Source of the DNA: CAZSRX01 sp964609675 [NCBI: uncultured Bacteroidota bacterium]
GTDB lineage: Bacteria; CLD3; SB21
NCBI GenBank assembly: GCA_964609675.1
Contig: CAZSRX010000059.1
Location: 1 to 5,919 of the forward strand
Direction of reading: 5' to 3'
DNA: 5,919 nt
The first letter of the stretch is position 1; each line of letters starts with the position of its first letter. The translations under genes were made by a program, and so were the position numbers. Shown piece after piece: positions 1 through 5,711 of the stretch. Below the pieces are notes generated by a model. That model was not told where the DNA came from and searched no databases. It saw only the letters and a list, made by a program, of their open reading frames with translations.

Positions 1-480
1 TTACCCTAATATACGACTTTTATTATGTAATGTCAATTATTCGGTTTAATATAAATACTGCCTTTGGTTCGACAGTTACCGGAAAACACCCGGTGATTCG
101 ATGTGTGTAAATATTTTTTCTCGTGATGCCGTCAGCGCATGGCATCATTTTTATTTACCGGCACAGCAATTATTTCCCGAAATATTCAGCCGTGATTCCG
201 AGTTGTTAAAAGCCTGTACGTTCCGATTCACGCCTATCCAGACGCAAATGTTCAAGGAAGAACTTAATCGGCGCATAACCCTCCTGAATCCGCAACTCAT
301 GATTGACCGGGGAACGGGACGGCGCTGGCGACCGGCCATGATAAATGTTTTCGGTTTTTAAATGCCTGGGTTCTCAAGCGTCTATTGGCGGTCGGCGATG
401 TTTGGGTGCGGAGACAATTCAATACTGCGGCAAGGCGTGACTTTGATTTTTGTTGATTGTCGGCGCCCCATCGGCAACGA
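1..480. other. Region without a confident gene
   Basis: The first 100 bases are AT-rich and contain no tRNA fold, strong promoter or terminator that I can support. Bases 101-361 carry an open frame of doubtful status, listed separately. Bases 362-480, beyond the 3' end of purQ, hold only short frames. A weak inverted repeat (TTGTCG at about 459, CGGCAA at about 472) lies just past the purQ stop, but no T tract follows it on either strand, so I do not call it a terminator. Confidence 0.5.
101..361 (+). CDS. Doubtful 86-residue hypothetical protein
   Basis: This frame has an ATG start and TAA stop and encodes 86 residues. I do not recognise the product. It has no signal peptide or membrane segment; the C-terminal part is rich in Arg and Pro (RGTGRRWRP at residues 70-78), and IFSRD occurs twice, near residues 5 and 28. 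No Shine-Dalgarno sequence precedes the ATG; the bases before it read CCGGTGATTCG. The frame is open only back to a TAA near base 45, so it is not obviously the tail of a longer gene. Codon choice is not absurd for the window, and no better frame overlaps it. It could be a small real gene, a decayed remnant or chance. It runs towards the 3' end of purQ. Confidence 0.22.
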   Translation: MCVNIFSRDAVSAWHHFYLPAQQLFPEIFSRDSELLKACTFRFTPIQTQMFKEELNRRITLLNPQLMIDRGTGRRWRPAMINVFGF

Positions 481-1185
481 TCAGGCAACCACCGTACCGA
501 CGGCCTGAAGCAAACTGCAGAAGAGCTTGGCGCCGTCGGTGTTGCCGAGGACAGCGTCGGCGCAGCGCTCGGGATGGGGCATCATGCCGAGCACGTTACC
601 GCGTTCGTTAATGATACCGGCGATGTGGTTGATGGAACCGTTTGGATTGGCGGGATCCGTAGTTTCGCCGGATTCGTCGCAGTAGCGAAACACCACACGA
701 TTCTCCGCTTCCAGACGGCGAATCGTATTCGCATCGGTAAAGTAATTGCCGTCGCCGTGCGCAATAGGTACGCGGATCACTTCGTGATGATGGTAGGCGC
801 CCGTAAAAATCGTCTGGGCATTATCCACGCGCAGATACACGTCCTTGCAGTTAAACTTCAGATGGTTATTGCGAAGCAACGCGCCGGGCAACAGGCCGCA
901 TTCCGTGAGCACCTGAAAGCCGTTGCAGATGCCCAGCACGGCGCCGCCGTATTGCGCAAAATCATAAACATCCTGCATGACCGGCGCGAAACGTGCGATA
1001 GCGCCCGTGCGCAGATAGTCGCCGTAGGAAAAACCGCCCGGCAGGATGATCAGGTCAAAACCTTTCAGGTCGCGGCGATCCTTGTGCCAGAGCATCTCAG
1101 CCGGCTGGTTCATGATCTCGTTAACCGTATAAAACGCGTCATGATCGCAGTTGGATCCCGGAAAAAGTATGATACCCGTTTTCAT
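481..1185 (-). CDS. purQ: Phosphoribosylformylglycinamidine synthase subunit PurQ (glutamine amidotransferase)
   Basis: PurQ is the glutaminase subunit of the split formylglycinamidine ribonucleotide (FGAM) synthase. It hydrolyses glutamine and passes ammonia to PurL, with PurS as partner, in step four of cytosolic purine synthesis. The 234 residues match the usual length of stand-alone PurQ. Visible landmarks are the N-terminal FPGSNCDHD (8-16), PGGFSYGDYLRTGAIARFA (49-67), the nucleophile elbow GICNGFQ with Cys87, GLLPGALLRN (97-106), and MMPHPER with His204 and Glu206 completing the class I triad. No key residue is missing. The ATG start gives the family N-terminus; a weak AAGG ribosome site sits seven bases upstream, inside a palindrome. 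purS and purL are not in the window. A candidate promoter lies in the 99-base gap before it, so it can be transcribed separately from the barrel-like gene upstream. Confidence 0.97.
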   Translation of the reverse strand: MKTGIILFPGSNCDHDAFYTVNEIMNQPAEMLWHKDRRDLKGFDLIILPGGFSYGDYLRTGAIARFAPVMQDVYDFAQYGGAVLGICNGFQVLTECGLLPGALLRNNHLKFNCKDVYLRVDNAQTIFTGAYHHHEVIRVPIAHGDGNYFTDANTIRRLEAENRVVFRYCDESGETTDPANPNGSINHIAGIINERGNVLGMMPHPERCADAVLGNTDGAKLFCSLLQAVGTVVA

Positions 1186-1186
1186 G

Positions 1187-1198
1187 TTAAGGCCTTAA
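1187..1198 (-). promoter_or_regulatory. Perfect 12-bp palindrome over the purQ ribosome binding site
   Basis: TTAAGGCCTTAA is a perfect palindrome ending one base before the purQ ATG. The minus-strand AAGG inside it (1193-1196) is the only Shine-Dalgarno-like element at usable spacing, seven bases. It could be a protein-binding site or simply the ribosome site in a palindromic context. As RNA it has no loop, so a stable hairpin is unlikely. Function is inference. Confidence 0.3.
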
Positions 1199-1232
1199 GG
1201 TCGTTTATTTATTGCTGGTTCTTTTACCGCCG

Positions 1233-1261
1233 AATATATCACACTCGCGCCAGTAGTGCAA
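1233..1261 (-). promoter_or_regulatory. Candidate promoter for purQ
   Basis: On the minus strand TTGCAC (1256-1261) is followed after exactly 17 bases by TATATT (1233-1238). The -10 matches five of six consensus bases and is preceded by TGA, an extended -10 TGn. The -35 match is poor, three of six. Transcription would begin near 1226, giving a leader of about 40 bases before the purQ ATG. Confidence 0.42.
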
Positions 1262-1284
1262 GCAATAATATCGGGCGGGGGATT

Positions 1285-1794
1285 TCATATTCGATGCAGC
1301 GGTATCGCCACTTTGACCTGCATGCCGAACTCATGCAACGATTTACCGGGCTCCCTGCGGCCAACGGCCGTATAGCGGTAATAAACCACCGGCGATAGGA
1401 AAAAAGGAATGCTAAGAAACGGCCGGATGGAAAAACCGGTGCGGGTCTTTCCGTCTCTGAAATTCAACGCCAGCCCGCCGTCAATGCCGGCAAAAAATAA
1501 AGCGACTTCCGGCCCTATCGTCATGCGGCGCGAACGCAAACGGTTGTCGTGTACAAAATCGGTAACAAAACCCATCGCCATCAGGGATTTTTCAGGAATA
1601 TAAAGCAGCGACAACTCCCCGCCGTAAGTAAAACGCTTGTCGGTAAAACCAAACGTACCGCCGGATGATGTCCACCAACCGTTAATCCGGGGAAAAGAAT
1701 TTGCTCGAACGGAGTTTTCATTCGGTAAGGTCATCGCCACGAAGGATACAAGACCCATTAAAAAGAATCGTTTAAACGTTTGAAGCCGTTGCAA
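1285..1794 (-). CDS. Secreted protein, probable outer-membrane beta-barrel-like
   Basis: This is a 169-residue protein of unknown specific function. I chose the TTG start at 1794 because a perfect AGGAGG (1801-1806) lies six bases upstream of it; the in-frame ATGs at 1824, 1815 and 1812 lie upstream of or against that site. From the TTG the product begins with a good signal peptide: basic residues 3-9 (RLQTFKR), a hydrophobic core FFLMGLVSFVAM (10-21), and likely cleavage after SVRA (31). The mature part shows alternating hydrophobic and polar residues and aromatic strand ends, with GGELSLLYIP (58-67), IGPEVALFFAGIDGG (93-107) and FSIRPFLSIPFFLSPVVYYRY (121-141, cited in part). Many Gram-negative hypothetical proteins share such a GPE-to-DGG pattern. 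A small barrel or lipid-facing envelope protein is the best guess; no enzyme motif is visible. It is divergent from the transporter gene. Confidence 0.8.
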   Translation of the reverse strand: MQRLQTFKRFFLMGLVSFVAMTLPNENSVRANSFPRINGWWTSSGGTFGFTDKRFTYGGELSLLYIPEKSLMAMGFVTDFVHDNRLRSRRMTIGPEVALFFAGIDGGLALNFRDGKTRTGFSIRPFLSIPFFLSPVVYYRYTAVGRREPGKSLHEFGMQVKVAIPLHRI

Positions 1795-1800
1795 CCGGAA

Positions 1801-1806
1801 CCTCCT
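1801..1806 (-). promoter_or_regulatory. Strong Shine-Dalgarno site that sets a TTG start
   Basis: Minus-strand AGGAGG stands six bases before the TTG at 1794. It lies inside the frame that opens at the ATG at 1824, so it argues that translation starts at TTG and that residues encoded upstream are not made. Confidence 0.7.
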
Positions 1807-1821
1807 GATCATCATTTTGGT

Positions 1822-1846
1822 CACTTTAAAAAACTTTTTTTAAGTG
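1822..1846. repeat. AT-rich imperfect palindrome in the leader of the barrel-like gene
   Basis: Bases 1822-1833 and 1835-1846 are inverted copies matching at 11 of 12 positions around a single central base: CACTT, a mismatch, then a six-base A/T stem. In the minus-strand transcript it could fold into a hairpin about 16 bases upstream of AGGAGG. No T tract follows it on either strand, so it is not a typical terminator. It may be an operator or a leader structure. Confidence 0.45.
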
Positions 1847-1855
1847 TAAGACCGA

Positions 1856-1886
1856 TTGAGGCCTGAAAACGGGCTCACGTTATAAT
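1856..1886 (+). promoter_or_regulatory. Candidate promoter for the UMF1-type transporter
   Basis: A perfect TATAAT (1881-1886) is preceded by TTGAGG (1856-1861, four of six), with a spacer of 19 bases, which is slightly long. Initiation near 1893 would leave a leader of about 80 bases before the ATG at 1974. The -10 overlaps the left arm of a 9-bp inverted repeat and the -10 of the divergent candidate promoter. Confidence 0.42.
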
Positions 1887-1922
1887 ATAAAAAATAAAAA
1901 TAACATTCCAAAATATAACGTG
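1876..1922. repeat. 9-bp perfect inverted repeat CACGTTATA / TATAACGTG between divergent genes
   Basis: The left arm is at 1876-1884 and the right arm at 1914-1922, separated by 29 AT-rich bases, so their centres are 38 bases apart. The arms bracket both candidate -10 and minus-strand -35 elements. Such symmetric spaced half-sites in a divergent promoter suggest binding of a regulator to both sites, but no regulator gene is in the window and a role is inferred. Confidence 0.5.
1882..1911 (-). promoter_or_regulatory. Candidate promoter for the barrel-like gene
   Basis: On the minus strand TTGGAA (1906-1911, four of six) is followed after 18 bases by TATTAT (1882-1887, five of six). Initiation near 1875 would give a leader of about 80 bases that contains the 1822-1846 palindrome before the TTG start at 1794. 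The AT-rich composition makes chance matches likely. Confidence 0.38.
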
Positions 1923-1973
1923 ATTTTTAAGCGCATCTTCAACATATTCAGAAAACTTCATCGCGTGATATTT

Positions 1974-3293
1974 ATGAACGATAAAAAAAATATTTTTGCC
2001 TGGTGCATGTATGACTGGGCTAATTCGGCGTTTGTGCTCACGGTGGTCACGGCGGTGCTGCCCGTGTATTTTGCGGACGTAATAGTTCCTTCCGAGGGCT
2101 ATCGCATCGCGGGTACGTGCTACAGCGCGACCACCTTGTGGGGTTTTATGATCAGTACGGCGGCGTTATTCGTTTTTATAGCCGCGCCTGTGCTCGGAGC
2201 CATGGCGGATTATACCCGATCCAAGAAAAAATTTCTTATGACTTTCTGCTATATCGGCAGCGTCTTCACGGTAGGACTCTTCGCGTGCGCGGCGGGAGAT
2301 GTCTGGCTGACTATGGTTCTTTTCATCGTCGCGCAGATCGGCTTCGTGGCGGGCAATATATTTTATGACGCGTTTCTACCGCATATTGCCACACCGGATA
2401 AAATGGACTGGGTCTCCGGCAAAGGATATGCTTACGGATACGTCGGCAGCGTCATACACCTCGCGGTGTCGCTGGGCCTGATCACGTTTCATGAACCGCT
2501 CGGCATCGGGAAAGAGATGGCCGTCCGTGTCAGTCTGGCGTTCGCGGGAATCTGGTGGGGCGGTTTCGCTCTGATTACCCTGTTCGGACTTAATGATCCG
2601 GATTGCGGCCGGAATCCGTCCGCAACCAGCAACGGACATCATACGGTCCTATCCATTATTAAAATTGGCTTTACCCGCACCGGCCATACCTTAAAGAAAA
2701 TCCGTTCTCTGAATCATCTGCTTCTTTTCCTGATTGGCTTCATGTTTTACAATGAGGGTATTCAGACCGTCATTGTCATGGCTACGATTTACGGTCAGCA
2801 GGAATTGGATTTTTCAGTCGGCGTCCTGATGATAACGCTGCTGATCGTACAGGTTGTGGCCATGGGCGGGGCGCTCTTGTTCAGCAAGCTTAGTGAAAAA
2901 ACCGGCACGAAAAACGCTATTCTGATATCCTTAGTTATCTGGTGCGGTATTGTTATGTATGCCTATTTCATGACCACCGCAGGCGAGTATATGATTCTGG
3001 GCCTATGGGTGGGCATTGTGCTGGGCGGTTCGCAGGCGCTCAGCCGATCGTATTACGGGTCCATGATTCCGGCCGATGCTTCGGCGGAGTTTTACGGGTT
3101 CTATTCCGTTTTCACGAAATTTTCATCCATCTGGGGCCCGATGGTTTTCGGAATTATCCAGCATGTAACCGGATCCGCCCGCCTGTCGATTATCTCCCTG
3201 ATCGCTTTCTTCCTTATCGGAATGATATGCCTGTACGCGGTAAATGAGGATAAGGCCAGACAGGAACAACGCCTGAAAGATCCGATCGCATAA
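1974..3293 (+). CDS. UMF1/Atg22-like major facilitator superfamily transporter
   Basis: This inner-membrane transporter has 439 residues and about twelve hydrophobic segments, the usual size for the family. The N-terminal YDWANSAF (13-20) is the family hallmark. A motif-A-like loop GAMADYTRSKKK (75-86) follows the second segment. Other typical parts are FYDAFLP (130-136), followed by VSGKGYAYGYVG, and GGSQALSRS (351-359), followed by a YGFYS and WGPMVFG stretch. Related bacterial proteins are annotated as UMF1 family or Atg22-like; yeast Atg22 exports amino acids from the vacuole, but the bacterial substrate is not known. A GTG at 1920 would add 18 residues, but that segment is basic and unlike the family. 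The ATG at 1974 gives the expected N-terminus. Neither start has a clear Shine-Dalgarno site. It is divergent from the barrel-like gene and convergent with the CsgG-like gene. Confidence 0.93.
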   Translation: MNDKKNIFAWCMYDWANSAFVLTVVTAVLPVYFADVIVPSEGYRIAGTCYSATTLWGFMISTAALFVFIAAPVLGAMADYTRSKKKFLMTFCYIGSVFTVGLFACAAGDVWLTMVLFIVAQIGFVAGNIFYDAFLPHIATPDKMDWVSGKGYAYGYVGSVIHLAVSLGLITFHEPLGIGKEMAVRVSLAFAGIWWGGFALITLFGLNDPDCGRNPSATSNGHHTVLSIIKIGFTRTGHTLKKIRSLNHLLLFLIGFMFYNEGIQTVIVMATIYGQQELDFSVGVLMITLLIVQVVAMGGALLFSKLSEKTGTKNAILISLVIWCGIVMYAYFMTTAGEYMILGLWVGIVLGGSQALSRSYYGSMIPADASAEFYGFYSVFTKFSSIWGPMVFGIIQHVTGSARLSIISLIAFFLIGMICLYAVNEDKARQEQRLKDPIA

Positions 3294-3312
3294 TCGTTCT
3301 TAAAATTCTCCC

Positions 3313-3340
3313 CCCGATTAGAAAACTATTAAATATCGGG
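3313..3340. terminator. Weak hairpin between convergent genes
   Basis: CCCGAT (3313-3318) and ATCGGG (3335-3340) form a 6-bp stem, with a possible inner TAG/CTA pairing. It lies 20 bases past the transporter stop and 20 bases past the stop of the minus-strand gene, where a shared terminator would be expected. No T tract follows on either strand, so it would not be a standard intrinsic terminator. Confidence 0.28.
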
Positions 3341-3359
3341 CGATACGACAGGGGCGCGC

Positions 3360-4241
3360 TTATTCAGCCGATATGACTTTATATTTCTGAATATTTTTGC
3401 GGTTGGAAAGCAAGACTTCCTCGCCCTCTAAAATTTTACAAAGGCTGAATAACCCGTCGGATTCCGGTTTGGTGACCACGACCTTTCCGACATCCTTGTT
3501 GCGGATGTATGACTTCCCGTCGATTTCTACGGTCTCTTCTTCCACCACGCGGAACACATCATCCTTAGCCACGCCGATTTCCGTGCCGCAGCTTATCAGC
3601 AGGCGGATTTTGATTTTATTTTTCTTTTTCTGGTCCTCGATTTCCAAAACTTTGACTACTTTGCCTTCAATGGGAAACGTTTTTTTAATGCCGGCTGCCA
3701 GCTGCTTATCCAGACTGTCTAATGCGGCGTAAGCCATATTGACGGACTTGCTATCTTTTTTATCCGACCGGCCTTTAAGCGACGTGGACGCCTTGATTTC
3801 GCCCGTTTTAACATCGATATACCGCACCGTCATTTCTATCACGCACCGGGTCTTATCGTTTTTCTTGGACGTGGTATACCGGATACTCTGCACATTGCCC
3901 TGCACGATGAACTGCGCGCCCAGGATATTCCCGATGGAAACGGCTTTGTTCGGATCCGCCAGATCCGTCAGCTGGAAATTCTGTTCCTGAATGATCTTGT
4001 TGACAGCCGCGCGCTCGATGACCGTAAAACGTTTCACCGCAACGAATTTATTCTGAATTTTCTGAAAAATGGATTCCAGAAAGGCGTCCCGGATGCTTTG
4101 TTGAAATACGTCGCGGTCGATTTCACCGCTGACATCACAGGGCATGACGGCAATACGGGGCTTTTCCTGGTTGAGACTCAGCCGCTCCTGTGAAACAGCC
4201 GTATAGGTAATAAAAAAGAAACACATCAGATATTTGCTCAT
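3360..4241 (-). CDS. Exported CsgG/LpoB-like protein with FlgT-C-like C-terminal part
   Basis: This predicted exported envelope protein has 293 residues. A short signal peptide, MSKYLMCFFFITYTAVSQ, ends near residue 17. The N-terminal domain (about 27-185) has the order seen in CsgG and LpoB relatives: strand KPRIAVMP (27-34), a long helix, RFTVIERAAVNKIIQEQ (71-87), LGAQFIVQGNV (107-117) and YIDVKTGEI (141-149). Residues about 189-275 look like a small beta domain (GVAKDDVFRV, DVGKVVVTK, then an acidic loop and CKILEGE), similar in plan to the C-terminal part of FlgT-type proteins. No lipobox is obvious, so unlike CsgG or LpoB it is probably not a lipoprotein. Alternative starts are the ATG at 4253 and a GTG at 4295; I prefer 4241 for its compact signal peptide behind a GGGG. 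It lies 102 bases downstream of the WG-repeat gene on the same strand and may be co-transcribed. Exact role unknown. Confidence 0.85.
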   Translation of the reverse strand: MSKYLMCFFFITYTAVSQERLSLNQEKPRIAVMPCDVSGEIDRDVFQQSIRDAFLESIFQKIQNKFVAVKRFTVIERAAVNKIIQEQNFQLTDLADPNKAVSIGNILGAQFIVQGNVQSIRYTTSKKNDKTRCVIEMTVRYIDVKTGEIKASTSLKGRSDKKDSKSVNMAYAALDSLDKQLAAGIKKTFPIEGKVVKVLEIEDQKKKNKIKIRLLISCGTEIGVAKDDVFRVVEEETVEIDGKSYIRNKDVGKVVVTKPESDGLFSLCKILEGEEVLLSNRKNIQKYKVISAE

Positions 4242-4343
4242 ATATCCCCGCATTGTAAATTTGTGGTGTCGTAATCCGTTGTTACCGCTGAACACTTTCC
4301 CTTTCTTGTCCTTTCGGAGCCAAGCGAAAACGAAAAATCCGGT

Positions 4344-5381
4344 TTAATCGTCGTCTTCCTGAGCGGCTACGCTTTTGGTTACGCCAAATTCACGCGCATC
4401 ATCGAATTGCGTGAAAATCGCCAAATCGCCGTTCACATTAAGATAACCCCATTTGCCGTTGGTATAAACCGCAGCCATACCAAGCGTAAAATCGACCGCT
4501 TCGTCAAAACTCATAGAACCAAGAAAATTGCCCTCGGTATCGATAAAACTATATTTACCTTTATATTTGACCTTAGTAAACTTTCCTTTAAACGCATTGG
4601 CTTCATCGTATTTGGCTAAAATTTTCAGGTTTCCGGAATCGTCGGTATATCCCCATAACCCGTTCTTTTTAACTTTGGCCAGCCCGTTGAAAAAAGACTT
4701 GGCGGATTCATACTGCGGGTTGACGGTAAATTTACCGTTCTTGTCAATATAGCCCCACTTACCGTTCAATTCCACGGCGGCAAGCCCCGATTTGAAATTT
4801 TTAGCATCCGAATACATCGGCGGAATATAAAGCCTTCCGTCCTTATCGATATAGCCCCAGTTGCCTTTCATTTTTATGCGGGCCAGATTATCGTAAAAGC
4901 TGTACGCATCATCGAACTGATAGTTGATAACCAGTTTTCCTGTCTTGTCGATATATCCCCAGGAGCCTTTCATTTTCACCGGCGCCAGACCCTGGCTGAA
5001 TTTCCTGACAGCATCATATTGAGTAAATACGAAAACCTTGCCGTCCTGATCAATAAATCCCCATTTGCCTCCCATCCTGACCATGGCATAGCCCTCGCTG
5101 AAATCCGTGCATTCTTCAAACTGCGGATTGATGATGATTTTACCCTGATTGTTGATATAACCCCATTTGCCTCCCATCTTGATGCGGGCAAAACCACCGC
5201 TGAATGGTTCGGCCTCCTGGAACTGGGGCGGGAGCAGAAAATTTCCGGTTTTATCAACATAGCCCCATTTGCCTTCGGATCGGGCAGGAGCCAAAAGATC
5301 CTTAAAAACCTTGGCGTCATCATAGCTCGGATTGATAATAAACCGGCCCTGGGTATTGATATAACCCCACTTGCCCATCAT
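4344..5381 (-). CDS. WG-repeat protein (ten repeats), N-terminus probably incomplete
   Basis: This 345-residue protein is made almost wholly of ten tandem WG repeats (WG_beta_rep type), each 34 residues with the pattern GKWGYIDKxGK, then a hydrophobic stretch, Y/F-D-x-A, and a closing LAxVKM. It ends in an acidic EDDD tail. WG repeats form small beta modules found in bacterial proteins; their function is mostly unknown and binding is often assumed. The ATG at 5381 starts inside the first repeat: the half-repeat DTLAAVK is encoded just upstream in frame, so the natural protein almost certainly begins earlier. No ATG, GTG or TTG exists upstream before a TGA at 5430-5432, and no ribosome site precedes 5381 at proper spacing. 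Either the start is unusual or the N-terminus is frameshifted. The ninth repeat has Tyr-Ser in place of Trp-Gly. The gene lies upstream of the CsgG-like gene. Confidence 0.85.
   Translation of the reverse strand: MMGKWGYINTQGRFIINPSYDDAKVFKDLLAPARSEGKWGYVDKTGNFLLPPQFQEAEPFSGGFARIKMGGKWGYINNQGKIIINPQFEECTDFSEGYAMVRMGGKWGFIDQDGKVFVFTQYDAVRKFSQGLAPVKMKGSWGYIDKTGKLVINYQFDDAYSFYDNLARIKMKGNWGYIDKDGRLYIPPMYSDAKNFKSGLAAVELNGKWGYIDKNGKFTVNPQYESAKSFFNGLAKVKKNGLWGYTDDSGNLKILAKYDEANAFKGKFTKVKYKGKYSFIDTEGNFLGSMSFDEAVDFTLGMAAVYTNGKWGYLNVNGDLAIFTQFDDAREFGVTKSVAAQEDDD
4383..5381 (-). repeat. Tandem 102-bp coding repeats (ten WG units)
   Basis: Ten units of 34 codons each follow one another without linkers; the first unit carries one extra residue and the last runs into the C-terminal tail. 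Nucleotide copies have diverged considerably while GKWGYID is kept, which argues for old duplication under protein-level selection rather than recent expansion. Unit nine (4461-4562) is the most degenerate. Confidence 0.9.
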
Positions 5382-5433
5382 CTTTACAGCAGCCAGCGTG
5401 TCGTCCGTTGTCTGACAGAATAAAAAATATCAT
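5382..5433 (-). pseudogene. Upstream coding remnant of the WG-repeat gene
   Basis: Read in the WG-gene frame, 5382-5429 encodes YFLFCQTTDDTLAAVK. This looks like the end of a signal peptide (FLFCQ) joined to a half WG repeat. The frame then meets TGA at 5430-5432. An ATG at 5431-5433 lies in the next frame; losing one T from the T6 run (minus strand, 5422-5427) would join it to the WG frame. A longer frame from an ATG near 5462 would need one extra T at the same place. Either join gives a weak signal peptide, so more than one change, a sequencing error or slippage remain possible. Confidence 0.45.
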
Positions 5434-5493
5434 TGTCGAATAACTTTAGTTTTGTTGACATTTTAAATCATGGGCGTTCGGCTATGATTGTGG

Positions 5494-5523
5494 GTTATGA
5501 AATTTAATTTACTTTGCCATCAA
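5494..5523 (-). promoter_or_regulatory. Weak candidate promoter for the WG-repeat gene
   Basis: On the minus strand TTGATG (5518-5523) and CATAAC (5494-5499) match the -35 and -10 consensus at four of six positions each, with an 18-base spacer. Position and strand fit a promoter for the WG-repeat and CsgG-like genes, but the sequence around is AT-rich and chance is likely. Confidence 0.22.
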
Positions 5524-5659
5524 GAAAACGCTTCTTCAATTTTTATGCCTTAAATCCCGTTTTTTTACATTTTATTCAAAAAAAATATTTAATCCATTGA
5601 CCCCTCATATTATCATCCATGCCGATTGATTGCATGTTGATTTTTTTTAGAACTTTTTT

Positions 5660-5682
5660 ATGGATTTTTCGTAGTAATCCAT
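5660..5682. repeat. 7-bp inverted repeat ATGGATT / AATCCAT upstream of the small secreted gene
   Basis: Perfect arms at 5660-5666 and 5676-5682 flank nine bases and end 29 bases before the ATG at 5712. A further AATCCAT stands at 5591-5597. It may be an operator or a hairpin in the leader; it lacks a following T tract, so it is not a terminator. The surrounding gap 5434-5711 contains no convincing gene. Confidence 0.35.
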
Positions 5683-5711
5683 GAAGACAAAAAAAGTAAC
5701 AAAGGAAGTAT

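Noticed and set aside
66-72. GGTTCGA, resembling a tRNA T-loop
   Set aside because: The flanking five-base arms do not pair and no acceptor, D or anticodon arm is visible.
362-480. Possible purQ terminator
   Set aside because: The only hairpin is short and has a mismatch in the minus-strand RNA, and no T tract follows.
457-1398. A 313-codon plus-strand open frame opposite purQ
   Set aside because: It is the antisense of an unmistakable PurQ with all catalytic residues and runs on into the barrel-like gene; its own translation has no coherent fold or family pattern.
1920-1973. GTG start giving an 18-residue N-terminal extension of the transporter
   Set aside because: No ribosome site precedes it, the GTG lies within the right arm of the inverted repeat, and the family hallmark fits a start at 1974.
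4976-5323. A minus-strand frame with WEANG repeats
   Set aside because: It is the WG-repeat gene read in another frame; the periodicity comes from the 102-bp units.
5019-5423. A 134-codon plus-strand frame opposite the WG repeats
   Set aside because: Its apparent internal repeats (ITPFA, NIAPFA) are the complement of the WG repeat units, so it is a shadow.
5455-5488. Perfect TTGACA with downstream TATGAT on the plus strand
   Set aside because: The 22-base spacer is too long for a standard sigma-70 promoter, and the next plus-strand gene starts over 200 bases away.
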